From contig VYFQ01000002.1 in assembly GCA_009842325.1 (NCBI GenBank), positions 154,760 through 218,759 on the forward strand: 64,000 nucleotides of DNA, read 5' to 3'. Numbering within the stretch: position 1 is the first letter of the stretch; every line of letters begins with the position of its first letter. The position numbers and the translations under genes were made by a program. Below the pieces are notes generated by a model. That model was not told where the DNA came from, did not search any database, and worked only from the letters and a program-made list of their open reading frames with translations. Of this stretch, positions 17,099 through 25,388 are shown piece after piece. Source of the stretch: Acidimicrobiaceae bacterium. Lineage in GTDB: Bacteria > Actinomycetota > Acidimicrobiia > Acidimicrobiales > Aldehydirespiratoraceae.

Positions 17099-18648
17099 GC
17101 CGTCAGGCTTGTCGACAGGTCGTGATGGACGAGCGCCGGGTCGCGGTTCACGAGCGCGGCCGCGGCCAGAGCGGCCCGGGCGTTGGTCTCAGCCACGACG
17201 CAGCCCGCTTCCCGCATGATCGAACGCTGCCGCTCGAAGCCCTGGGGATCCCGGTCGGTGCCCAGCACGTAGGCCACGACGGCTGCCCCCGACGCCACAA
17301 TCTCGGCCGCGGCCGGAGCGAGCATGGCGGCCGGGTCCGGATGGGCGCCGTCTCCGATGACCACGTCGAGCAGCACCGCCGCCACCGTCGGATCCGAGAC
17401 CTGGTCGCGCAGCCATTCGAGCCTTGCCTCGGGATCGATCATGGGGTGGGGGCGTCCCACCGTGAACTCCTCCTCGCCCAGATCCAGGCACACGTGGCCG
17501 TCGGGTGGGCCGGGTAGCCCCCATTCAGGGTCGAGCGGCGTGTTGGAGAACACCGGGCCGATGTGGCGGCTGGCGATGGTCATCGCCTCGTAGGCCAGGG
17601 TGCCCCCGCTGAACAGTCCCACCATCCGTCTCCGGCGCTGGTCGAGTGAGGTGGAGAGCCGGGCTGTCTCGGCGTCGATCGTGCCGATCGGGTCGGCGCC
17701 GGTGTGGCCGAGGCGATCCAGGGACTCCACCACGCCCTGCTCGAGCGTGTTGCACACCGCTACTCCCCGTGCCGCAGCCACGGGCCGGTCCAGACCGATC
17801 AGAGCGGCCACGATTGGCTTGTTGGTGGCCTTGGCCAGCAGACGCTCGGCCACAGCCGGAGCCGGCGGCTTGGAGACCAGCAGGATCAGCTTCGTTCCGT
17901 CGTGACGCTCGAACGCCTCCATCGCGGCTTCGGCCATGAGCCCGCCGACGTCTTCGGACAGGTCGCGGCCCCCCACGCCGATCACATGTGAGACACCGGA
18001 TCCCCAGCGGTCGAGCAGCGTCATGGCCTCCTGGGCGCCCGTGCCAGCGGCCGCGACCACTCCCACCGGCCCGGGCGCCACCCGGTTGGAGAAGCCGAGC
18101 CCAACCCCGCCCAGTGCCGCCGTGCCCGCTCCCGGCCCCATGACCAGTCGGCCCAGGGAGCGTGCCCGCTGCTTGAGATCGATCTCGTCGGCCAGGGGCA
18201 CGTTGTCGCTGAACAGCAGCACGTCGAGGTCGCGGGTCAGGGCCTTGTGAGCCTCCAGCGCCGCGTAAGGGCCCGGAACGGAGAGGATGGCGACGTTGGC
18301 CTCCGGCGCCACGACCAGAGCCTCGTCCAGGTCGGCGGGGCGTGTGCCTGCAGGCGGGGCGCCGGTGCCGGTCGACCCGCTCTCCTCGAATAGCACCGCC
18401 CAGGCTCTCAACAGAGCCGCCGGCAAGTGCTCGTCGGTGCCCCTGATCGCGAGGACGAGGTCGTTGGCCGCGGCACCGTCCAGCCCTTCGGTCACTCCCT
18501 CGTCGAGCAGGACCTCCAGGTTGGCCGGCGTGGCCATGAGCGCCCAGGCCCAGTCGACGCCGGGAGCCTCCAGCATGGCGCGAGTCGCCTCGAGCAGTCG
18601 CACGCTGTCGACGTAGCAGTCTGCGACAACCTTGGCTCTGGCGGTCAT
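17095..18648 (-). CDS. fdrA: FdrA-family protein (oxamate carbamoyltransferase subunit AllF-like)
   Basis: 517 residues of the FdrA family, an acyl-CoA-synthetase-like fold: an N-terminal part with SVRLLEATRAML and NLEVLLDEGV, two CoA-binding-like Rossmann regions (AILSVPGPYAALEAHKAL, PVGVVAAAGTGAQEAM), GVGGRDLSEDVGG, LLVSKPPAPAV, and LFSGGTLAYEAM. In E. coli FdrA (AllF) with YlbE (AllG) and YlbF (AllH) makes oxamate carbamoyltransferase, releasing carbamoyl phosphate. DUF2877 (21485), DUF1116 (31055) and carbamate kinase (18707) are all nearby. ATG at 18648 is chosen by the end of homology. GTGA overlap with the glycosyltransferase. Confidence 0.85.
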   Translation of the reverse strand: MTARAKVVADCYVDSVRLLEATRAMLEAPGVDWAWALMATPANLEVLLDEGVTEGLDGAAANDLVLAIRGTDEHLPAALLRAWAVLFEESGSTGTGAPPAGTRPADLDEALVVAPEANVAILSVPGPYAALEAHKALTRDLDVLLFSDNVPLADEIDLKQRARSLGRLVMGPGAGTAALGGVGLGFSNRVAPGPVGVVAAAGTGAQEAMTLLDRWGSGVSHVIGVGGRDLSEDVGGLMAEAAMEAFERHDGTKLILLVSKPPAPAVAERLLAKATNKPIVAALIGLDRPVAAARGVAVCNTLEQGVVESLDRLGHTGADPIGTIDAETARLSTSLDQRRRRMVGLFSGGTLAYEAMTIASRHIGPVFSNTPLDPEWGLPGPPDGHVCLDLGEEEFTVGRPHPMIDPEARLEWLRDQVSDPTVAAVLLDVVIGDGAHPDPAAMLAPAAAEIVASGAAVVAYVLGTDRDPQGFERQRSIMREAGCVVAETNARAALAAAALVNRDPALVHHDLSTSLTA

Positions 18649-18706
18649 GGCATGGATCCGCCAGGAGATCGGCGCGGGCACGCCGACGACGAATGGCAGG
18701 CCCCTG

Positions 18707-19675
18707 TCACAGCACTGGGTCGGGCACGATCAGTGTCCCCCGGGGACCCTCGATCACGCCGCCGGGCTCATCGAGGGTCGCGTACACGAGCTCCGGCGTG
18801 GTTATCGCTGAGATCCGCCCCGTGGCCTCCACGAACTCGATGGCCGCCTCCACCTTGGGTCCCATGCTGCCGGGAGGGAACTGGCCGTCGGCCAGGTGGC
18901 GCCGGGCAACCGATGCGGTCATCTCGGTGACGGTCCGCTCCTGGGAGGTGCCGAAGTTGAGGCGCACCGCGTCCACACCGGTCACCATAACCAGGGCCTG
19001 GGCGCCCACGGAATCGGCGATCCTCTCTGCGGCGAAGTCCTTGTCGATGACCGCGTCCACCCCCCGGTAGGCGCCGTCGGCCGAGCGCGACACCGGGATC
19101 CCGCCGCCTCCGCCGGCCACGACTATGTATCCGAGGTCGACCAGCGTCGATATGGCCGGAGCCTCGATAGGGGCCATCGGCCGCGGCGACGGGACCACCC
19201 GCCGGTAGCCCCGCCCCGAATCCTCGACCATGGTCCACCCCCGCACCGATGTCAGCGCGTCCGCCTCGGTCTGGTCGAAGAATGGGCCGATGGGCTTGGT
19301 GGGGTGCGACAGGGCAGGATCGCCGGGGTCGACCTCGACATGCGTGATGACGGACACCGCGCCGGTGATCTCGCGCTTGCACACTTCATTGAGCGCCAGG
19401 CAGATCAGACTCCCCAACTGCCCTTGCGTCATGGCTCCCAGAGTGAACAACGGCAGCGCGGGCACCAGGTCGGTCGAGCCCTCGTGCTGGATGGCCAGGT
19501 TGCCGACCTGGGGGCCATTGCCGTGGACGATCACCACGTTCCATCCCTTCCGGATCAATGATCGCACCGACAGGGCCATGGCGAGGGCGTTGGCGTATTG
19601 CTCCTCCAGGGTGCCGCGCTGGTCCTCGCGTATGAGTGCATTGCCTCCGAGAGCGAGAATTGCGGTCTCGGCCAA
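18707..19675 (-). CDS. arcC: carbamate kinase
   Basis: 322 residues beginning AILALGGNALI and containing IVHGNGPQVGNL, GQLGSLI, VVAGGGGGIPV, VDAVIDKDFAAERIA and GSMGPKVEAAIEF. These are the amino-acid-kinase-family signatures of carbamate kinase, including the Lys of GPKVEA. It converts carbamoyl phosphate plus ADP to ATP, ammonia and carbon dioxide, and so would harvest the product of the FdrA complex (the AllK role). TTG at 19675 is the start; GAGGAG lies about 8 bases upstream. Divergent from the unknown gene at 19841. Confidence 0.92.
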   Translation of the reverse strand: MAETAILALGGNALIREDQRGTLEEQYANALAMALSVRSLIRKGWNVVIVHGNGPQVGNLAIQHEGSTDLVPALPLFTLGAMTQGQLGSLICLALNEVCKREITGAVSVITHVEVDPGDPALSHPTKPIGPFFDQTEADALTSVRGWTMVEDSGRGYRRVVPSPRPMAPIEAPAISTLVDLGYIVVAGGGGGIPVSRSADGAYRGVDAVIDKDFAAERIADSVGAQALVMVTGVDAVRLNFGTSQERTVTEMTASVARRHLADGQFPPGSMGPKVEAAIEFVEATGRISAITTPELVYATLDEPGGVIEGPRGTLIVPDPVL

Positions 19676-19840
19676 GGCTCACTCCTCTCGCCAGACCCGC
19701 CAGACCCGCCGGGACCGGCACCGAGCCCACGAATCTGCCGATAGCAGAACCGACTTTCTTATAGTAGATGAGAGGCGAGGGACCATGCCAAGCCTCGGGT
19801 CCACCGGGGTGAGGCTGGAGCCGGCAAGGAGCCGACCACG
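19676..19840. promoter_or_regulatory. divergent promoter region arcC / 19841 gene
   Basis: 165 bases, the most AT-rich stretch nearby. On the plus strand TTTCTTATAGTAGATGA (19755-19771) partly matches the TGTCkTATAGTTGAC element found before the nitrile hydratase operon and the osmC gene. The upstream TTGYGA part is absent. Either strand could use the TATAGT/ACTATA box. Confidence 0.35.
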
Positions 19841-20533
19841 ATGTCCGAAGGTGTGAGCGACGCAGACCCCACCGCGGTGCAGGCCGGGCACGGGGACGCG
19901 GACCCCACCGCCGTGCTGGCCGCCCACTGGAACGAGAGCGAGCGCCGCCTGTATCCGACGGCCACCACTAACCCCGACGCCTACCAGTCGGCCGTGAAGC
20001 TGGTCCGGGCCGTGGCCGACGCTCTAGTTGATGTCTCCGATCTCGGGGAGCTGGTCCAGCGCTGGGAGTATCGCTCCGCCGTCCTGGACGCAGCGGTCCG
20101 CGCCACCGGCGAGACGGTCGCCTACGGCCTCACGGAGGCGACTGCCGGCTGCGGTTTCGCCATCCGCCGCCGCGAGTTGCTGAACGAGCGGGCCGAGCGT
20201 GAGCGCCGGGAACGCATCGCGGCGGCACGGGATGCGGGCGAGATGTGGGCGGTGATCCACGAGCAGGGCGACCTGGGCTCCGGCCTCGCCGATCCCTACC
20301 AATGCATGGAGATGCACCTGCCCACCGGGCTGGCCGTCGTGAGCATGGTCGAGCCCGACCCGTCGACCATGACCCCCGTCTACGTGGTGACGGTGACAGA
20401 GACGGGGAAGCCCGACCGAGCCAAGCCCGGCATCGACGCCGGCTCCTTCGAGGATCTGGAGACAGCCGATCCGGAGCTGTTCGAGGACAACCGGCTGGCC
20501 ATGAGGAGTCGCGTCGAGGCGGCTGGAGCTTGA
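19841..20533 (+). CDS. conserved hypothetical protein (230 aa) in the nitrile/carbamoyl island
   Basis: Not recognised. The N-terminus contains a repeated heptad-like phrase DADPTAV at about residues 6-12 and 20-26, then LAAHWNESERRLYP. A helical, charged middle follows (RRRELLNERAERERRERIAAARDAGE), and a C-terminal strand-rich part with CMEMHLPTGLAVVSMVEPD and PVYVVTVTETG. There is no signal peptide or membrane helix. It lies between divergent carbamate kinase and the convergent AIR-synthase-like gene, which it approaches within 13 bases. It may be a dedicated subunit or regulator of the island. Confidence 0.6.
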   Translation: MSEGVSDADPTAVQAGHGDADPTAVLAAHWNESERRLYPTATTNPDAYQSAVKLVRAVADALVDVSDLGELVQRWEYRSAVLDAAVRATGETVAYGLTEATAGCGFAIRRRELLNERAERERRERIAAARDAGEMWAVIHEQGDLGSGLADPYQCMEMHLPTGLAVVSMVEPDPSTMTPVYVVTVTETGKPDRAKPGIDAGSFEDLETADPELFEDNRLAMRSRVEAAGA

Positions 20534-20546
20534 GTTGGCCCTGCCC

Positions 20547-21521
20547 CTAGCTCCACAGTCCGGTGATGGGCTCGCTCTTGAGGTCGAACACCTCGCGGCT
20601 CTCGCCGCCCGCTCGCAGAGTCAGCACGCCGCTGCTGTTGACGGAACCGGCCACCGCGGCGGCCAGTCCTGCCGAGCGGAACAGGTCCACGCACGGGCCG
20701 GGCCGGTCGGTGGTGAGCCAGAACGCATAGGTCGGGAAACAGACGAGCCAGCGGTCCAGGCTCACTCCGGCCGGTGCCGGCAACCCGTCCAGGTCGATCT
20801 CCGCTCCGAGCCTTCCGGGTTCGAGGAGCATGGCCAGCGAGCCGATGGCCCCGGCCATGCTGACGTCCTTGGCTGCCTGCGCCAGATCCATGCGAGCGGC
20901 CTCGGCCAGCAGGCGCACGTCTCGGGCCAGGCGTGGACCCTGATGTCCGAGTGTGGTGAAGAAGGGGAAGTCGGGCCGCATGCGGCCGTCCAGGCAGCAA
21001 GCGAATACGAGGTCCTGACCGGCCCGGGTCCGACTCACCGACAGGACCCGGTCGGCGTCTCCCACCGCGAATGCCGACAGCGCCGGTTCACCCGGATGCT
21101 CGCTGATGTGGCCGCCGACGATGGGTACGTCATAGAGGTCGGCCGCTTCGGCCATGCCCTGCAGCGCCTCGACGGCCACGGCAGCTGGCGCCACCACCGT
21201 GTTCACGATGCCTCTCGGCACCGCTCCCATGGCGGCCAGATCGTTGACGTTCGCGAGCACGGCCGCCACCCCGGCCGCCCGGGGATCGGCCGCCACGAAT
21301 GCGGGATGCATGGCCTCGCCGCAAACGATCATGGAGCCGAGACCGGCCATCTCGACGACGGCGCCGTCGTCGCCCGGTCCGGTCAGCGGATCGGAGGGGC
21401 CGACCACCCGGCGGACGGCTCCGATGGCCTGCTTGGCACGAAGGCCCGCATGGTCCCTGACCGCGGCGACCAAGTCGTCCAGCGATGGAGGCTCAGGTGA
21501 GGCTGGCTCCCGAGACGGCAC
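20547..21521 (-). CDS. AIR-synthase-like protein, sll0787 family (Nit1C-associated)
   Basis: About 324 residues from GTG at 21521 with the PurM/SelD-type ATP-binding architecture: GPGDDGAVVEMAG, VNDLAAMGAVPRGIVNTV, IVGGHISEHPGEPALSAFAVG, and a C-terminal GSVNSSGVLTLRAGG. PurM-like kinases activate amide or formyl groups with ATP, and this subgroup is a fixed part of the Nit1C cluster; its reaction is unknown. Its start is uncertain: a head-to-head overlap with the DUF2877 gene at 21485 arises if GTG at 21521 is used, while a TTG near 21474 would avoid it. Confidence 0.8.
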   Translation of the reverse strand: MPSREPASPEPPSLDDLVAAVRDHAGLRAKQAIGAVRRVVGPSDPLTGPGDDGAVVEMAGLGSMIVCGEAMHPAFVAADPRAAGVAAVLANVNDLAAMGAVPRGIVNTVVAPAAVAVEALQGMAEAADLYDVPIVGGHISEHPGEPALSAFAVGDADRVLSVSRTRAGQDLVFACCLDGRMRPDFPFFTTLGHQGPRLARDVRLLAEAARMDLAQAAKDVSMAGAIGSLAMLLEPGRLGAEIDLDGLPAPAGVSLDRWLVCFPTYAFWLTTDRPGPCVDLFRSAGLAAAVAGSVNSSGVLTLRAGGESREVFDLKSEPITGLWS

Positions 21522-22342
21522 GGCCGCACGGTACAGCAGCGGCCGGCCCGCTCTCCGCGGTCTCGGTCGGCCAGGCCGTGCTCGAGGCCGCGTCGGAGGG
21601 CTTCGCCGGCCGGGTTGCGGGGGTGTTCCGCGACGGGTTCTACGTCTCGGGATCCTCCGAGACGTTGTTCGCGGTGCTGGGTCCCGGCGCTTGGCCAGGG
21701 CCACTGCATCTTGTCGTCGTTGAGCTACCCGATCTCCCGGGCCGGCACGACCGGGTGAGCGTCGGCGGAGGAGTCCTTACCGCGGGCCGGCTGACGGTCC
21801 GCCTCGACGGGTGCGAGCTCTGGGCGCCGAGCCTGCCCGAGCACCTCGGTGCCGACTCACGGGCATGGCAGGACCTGGCTGCGTGTCCCGCTCCCGAACT
21901 GGCCACCGTCTGGGAAGCGGTGACCGGCGATGTCGGCCGCGGCGACCTGACGGCTGCAACCCGCCGGCTCCAGGGTCGCGGAACCGGGCTAACCCCCAGT
22001 GGCGACGACGTGCTGGCCGGCATCCTGCTAGTCGGTGCCATCGACCCGAGCCGCCGGCCTGACCTCGCCCACCTGGCCCTCGAGGCCCGCACCACCCGGC
22101 TGAGTCGCGCCTTCCTGCGCTGGGCCGCGGCCGGCCACAGCATCCAGCCCTCGCATGCCCTGCTGGACGCCTCTGCCTCCGGCGATCACGCCGGGATGCG
22201 CGAGGCCGCGGCGTCGCTGGCTGGCGTGGGCGCCACGTCAGGCCGGGCGCTCGTGGCCGGCATCGCGCTGGCCGCCACCGGACTCGCTCTCACGAGCGCA
22301 CGTACAATGACCCCCCGGCCCGCTGACGTGCGACGCCGGTGA
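21485..22342 (+). CDS. allH: DUF2877 protein (oxamate carbamoyltransferase subunit AllH-like)
   Basis: 285 residues with the DUF2877 signature GRGTGLTPSGDDVLAGILL (about residues 162-180) and the strand-rich N-terminal half GRVAGVFRDGFYVSG. In E. coli the homologue YlbF is AllH, a subunit of oxamate carbamoyltransferase with FdrA (AllF) and DUF1116 (AllG). All three occur in this window, on different strands, which supports the same complex here. Substrate may differ from oxamate. The gene starts within the divergent AIR-synthase-like reading frame; an internal GTG at 21497 is an alternative. Confidence 0.8.
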   Translation: MEAQVRLAPETARPHGTAAAGPLSAVSVGQAVLEAASEGFAGRVAGVFRDGFYVSGSSETLFAVLGPGAWPGPLHLVVVELPDLPGRHDRVSVGGGVLTAGRLTVRLDGCELWAPSLPEHLGADSRAWQDLAACPAPELATVWEAVTGDVGRGDLTAATRRLQGRGTGLTPSGDDVLAGILLVGAIDPSRRPDLAHLALEARTTRLSRAFLRWAAAGHSIQPSHALLDASASGDHAGMREAAASLAGVGATSGRALVAGIALAATGLALTSARTMTPRPADVRRR

Positions 22343-22357
22343 GGAGAGATCGCCTAG

Positions 22358-23146
22358 ATGCCCATCTCTGAGTCTCCCCGGTTCCTTCGAACGGCCGCCC
22401 GGACGATCAAGCCGCGCCGGCGCGGCATCACCCATGTCATCGACACTGGCACGCCGCTGGCGGGCATCGAAGCACTAGTGGAGGCCTACAGCGCGTTCGT
22501 GGATGTCTGGAAGTTCGGTTTCGGCACCGCCTACCTCGACGCCGCGATCGCATCCAAGATCGAGTTGCTCCAGGCCCACGACATCAAGGCCTGCCCCGGG
22601 GGCACGCTGCTGGAGGCCGCCTGGTGGCAGGGCCGCAGCGAGGAGTTCTTCGGTTGGGCCCGGTCCCTGGGCTTCGATTGCGTGGAGGTCTCGAGGGGCG
22701 CGACCGGGATGCCCCCGAGCGCCAAGCTGGCACTGATCGCCGCGGCCCGCGACCACACCTTCGAGGTGTTCGCCGAGGTGGGGAGCAAGGATCCCGGTGA
22801 GCCGGCCCGACCGGAGCAGTGGCTCGAGGAGGCACGCCGCGACATCGACAGCGGAGCGTGCTGGCTGGTGGCCGAGGGTCGGGAGAGCGGAACCGTGGGC
22901 CTCTACACCGCCGATGGGCTGGTAAGGGCGGACCTCGTGGACGCCCTCGAGGCCGCCGGAACGGATGCCCCGGTGGTGTACGAGGCCCCCCGACGCGAGC
23001 AGCAGGCGTGGCTTGTGAACCACTTGGGGGCGAACGTCAATCTGGCGAACATCCCGCGCGGCGAGATTCTCGCAGTGGAGGCCCTCCGGCGCGGGTTGCG
23101 ATCCGACACCCTCCGAACCCGTCTTGCTGCCGCATGTTCGACCTAG
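22358..23146 (+). CDS. phosphosulfolactate synthase (ComA) family protein
   Basis: 262 residues of the ComA TIM-barrel family: RGITHVIDTGTPL, VDVWKFGFGTAYL, KACPGGTLLEAAW, FDCVEVSRGATGMP, FEVFAEVGSKDP and ESGTVGLYTADG, ending in NVNLANIPRGEILAVEALRRGLR. ComA of methanogens adds sulfite to phosphoenolpyruvate for coenzyme M. Bacterial relatives make other sulfonates, and a coenzyme M pathway has not been seen here, so the acceptor could be a different nucleophile. ATG 22358 follows GAGGAGA. It heads an operon of four overlapping or nearly abutting genes to 26909. Confidence 0.82.
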   Translation: MPISESPRFLRTAARTIKPRRRGITHVIDTGTPLAGIEALVEAYSAFVDVWKFGFGTAYLDAAIASKIELLQAHDIKACPGGTLLEAAWWQGRSEEFFGWARSLGFDCVEVSRGATGMPPSAKLALIAAARDHTFEVFAEVGSKDPGEPARPEQWLEEARRDIDSGACWLVAEGRESGTVGLYTADGLVRADLVDALEAAGTDAPVVYEAPRREQQAWLVNHLGANVNLANIPRGEILAVEALRRGLRSDTLRTRLAAACST

Positions 23147-24051
23147 ACCCCGCCTCCCCCAACATCATGCCGTCGCGGTACCACCAGGTGTCGGTGGCCG
23201 CGGTCCCGAGCCTGGCGCCGGATGATCTGGTCGCCCGGTTCACCGGTCGGGAGGCCTACTTCCGGACCAGGTTCGTGGTGGCCCGCCTCGACGGCGATCC
23301 CGACCGCTGCGCGCTGGTGGAGTTGGCCCGCGACGGCAGCGACGAGCTCTTCTCGCCGGCGGTAGCCGCCCGGGTGCTGGCCGCCGCCGAGGAGTGCGCC
23401 TACGTGCGGGACGACGACGCCGACCTCGGAATCGCCTCCCACCTAGCCCGGGTCGCGCTCCGCTGCCCCGACCGGCGCTGTGTCGTGGTAGAGGGCCGGT
23501 ACCGCCATGTCTGCTTCCTCCTCAATGCCGAGCCGGTGCGGATCACCGTGGTGGACGTGGTGCCGCCCGAGCCCTCGAAGCTCGCCGACCAGGTGGCCAG
23601 GGTCCTGGACTTCGCCGAGGATCTGCCCCCCATCGCGGTGCAGGAGCGGATCGTCGACAGCCGGGCGCTGGTGACCGAGCCGGTGCCCGAGGGGCTGATC
23701 GTCCCCTGCCGGGGCGCCGGGATCGACATCGAGGGCGTGGACATCTCGCACCTCGACCAGCGTCCGTCGTTCGCCGGCTCCGCCCTGCTCGGCTGCGAGC
23801 GCTCCCAGCAGATCCACCGCTGGTTCTACGGCACCGAGCCGGCCCGGACGATCGACTGGTGCCCTCGCCGCCTGATCGGCGCCGACGAGTCCGTCGACGG
23901 GCTCGTGTTGAGCCGCTGCTGCATGCTGGACGAGGGCCTCGAACAGGAGGCACGCACGGTGATGGTGCCTTGGGGGGCCACCCTCACCGAGGTGCACGAG
24001 GGCCTCCGCACGCTGGCCGGTTCCGGAGACGGTACGTGGACGCGCACCTGA
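23134..24051 (+). CDS. conserved hypothetical protein with Cys-rich C-terminal region
   Basis: 305 residues; I cannot name the family. The N-terminus is strand-helix with FTGREAYFRTRFVVARLDG. The C-terminal third carries a striking set of Cys, His and Asp residues: IVPCRGAGIDIEGVDISHL, ALLGCERSQQIHRWFYG, IDWCPRRLIG and LSRCCMLDEG, which look metal- or cofactor-binding. It ends VMVPWGATLTEVHEGLRTLA. The ATG at 23134 lies inside the ComA-like gene (13-base overlap) and its own end overlaps the lyase gene by 16 bases. This tight packing suggests it acts with them. A new enzyme activity is possible. Confidence 0.6.
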   Translation: MFDLDPASPNIMPSRYHQVSVAAVPSLAPDDLVARFTGREAYFRTRFVVARLDGDPDRCALVELARDGSDELFSPAVAARVLAAAEECAYVRDDDADLGIASHLARVALRCPDRRCVVVEGRYRHVCFLLNAEPVRITVVDVVPPEPSKLADQVARVLDFAEDLPPIAVQERIVDSRALVTEPVPEGLIVPCRGAGIDIEGVDISHLDQRPSFAGSALLGCERSQQIHRWFYGTEPARTIDWCPRRLIGADESVDGLVLSRCCMLDEGLEQEARTVMVPWGATLTEVHEGLRTLAGSGDGTWTRT

Positions 24052-25385
24052 TCGACTCGGCCGTCTACGGGCACGGCTGGTCGACCGCGGAATCGGTGGC
24101 CATCTTCAGCGAGCGGGCCCGCCTGGAGAGATGGGTGCACGTGCTGAAGGCCCTCGCAGCCGCTCAGGCCGACCTGGAGATCATTCCGCAGGCGTCGGCC
24201 CGGGCCATCGACGGCCTCGACGCCCAGAGCCTCGATCCGGCCGCACTCGGCGCCGAGACCAGGCGGACCTCGCACTCCACCATCGGGCTGGTGCGCGAGC
24301 TCCAGTCCCGCCTGCCTGAGCACGCCCGCGAGCACGTCTATTACGGCGCCACCGTGCAGGACGTGTCCGACACCGCCGCCGCGCTGGAGATGCGAGACGT
24401 CGGGGGGATCGTGTGGCGCGACCTGAGGGCTGTGGAGGGCTCGCTGCTCGATCTGGCCGCGCGCCACCGCGACACGCCCATGCTGGGCCGCACTCACGGC
24501 CAGCCCGGGGCCCCGGTGACCTTCGGCCTCAAGGCCGCGTCGTGGGCTGACGAGACGGCCCGGCACCTGGAGAGGTGGCGCCAGAGCCGTCCCCGCCTGG
24601 TGGTGGGACAGCTGGCCGGCGCCGTCGGGGCTCTGGGCTTCTACGGCGAGCTCGGCCCCGGGTTGCGCAGACGTTTCTGTGAGCGCCTCGGTCTCGGAGA
24701 GCCGAGCATCTCGTGGCTCACCGCCCGGGACCGGATCGCCGAGTTCGCCAGCAACGCGGCCCTGGTGTCGGCCACGATGGCCCGCATGGCTAACGAGGTG
24801 TACAACCTCCAGCGGCGCGAGATCGGCGAGGTGGCCGAAGCCGCTTCGGAGGCCACGATGGGCAGCATCACCATGCCCCACAAGCGCAACCCCGAGCGCA
24901 GCGAGCAGATGGTCACGCTGAGCAGGCTGGTGCGATCAGCGGCGGGGGTGCTGACCGAGACGATGGTCGGCGACCACGAGCGCGACGGCCGCACCTGGAA
25001 GACCGAGTGGGTGCTGCTGCCGGAGCTCAGCCACTACTTGCTGGCCCAACTGGGCCTGGCCAGCGGCCTCGCGGCGAGCATCGAGGTGGATGCCGAGGCG
25101 ATGGCGGCCAACCTGGAGACCATGGGCGACTTCGGGTCCCAGGAACTGCTGAGGCGCCTGTCGGCCCGCCTGGGCAAGCACCGGGCCAACGACGAGCTCC
25201 AGCAGGCGTACCGGACCGCCCGGCTCAGCGGCCGCCCGCTAACGGAGGTCCTTGAGCAAGTGGCGTCGCCGGCCGAGCTGGAAGGACTGGACCGGCCCGA
25301 GACCGGCGCAGCTGCGGCGATGGTCGACGCGGTCGTGGCCGCCGCCACCGGCCGTCGATCCGCCGAGACCGATGAGTGGGCATAG
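24036..25385 (+). CDS. fumarase/aspartase superfamily lyase, adenylosuccinate-lyase-like
   Basis: 449 residues. Superfamily motifs are seen in order: the SHSTIGLVREL helix, YYGATVQDVSDTA (the T-S-type block), MLGRTHGQPGAPVTFG with catalytic His, and GSITMPHKRNPE as the GSSxMPxKxN loop with active-site lysine. The closest types are adenylosuccinate lyase and 3-carboxy-muconate cycloisomerase. Such enzymes form or cleave C-N or C-C bonds next to a carboxylate. As a second lyase of the family follows, purine synthesis is an unlikely role. GTG at 24036 starts within the previous gene. Confidence 0.83.
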   Translation: MDAHLIDSAVYGHGWSTAESVAIFSERARLERWVHVLKALAAAQADLEIIPQASARAIDGLDAQSLDPAALGAETRRTSHSTIGLVRELQSRLPEHAREHVYYGATVQDVSDTAAALEMRDVGGIVWRDLRAVEGSLLDLAARHRDTPMLGRTHGQPGAPVTFGLKAASWADETARHLERWRQSRPRLVVGQLAGAVGALGFYGELGPGLRRRFCERLGLGEPSISWLTARDRIAEFASNAALVSATMARMANEVYNLQRREIGEVAEAASEATMGSITMPHKRNPERSEQMVTLSRLVRSAAGVLTETMVGDHERDGRTWKTEWVLLPELSHYLLAQLGLASGLAASIEVDAEAMAANLETMGDFGSQELLRRLSARLGKHRANDELQQAYRTARLSGRPLTEVLEQVASPAELEGLDRPETGAAAAMVDAVVAAATGRRSAETDEWA

Positions 25386-25388
25386 CCG

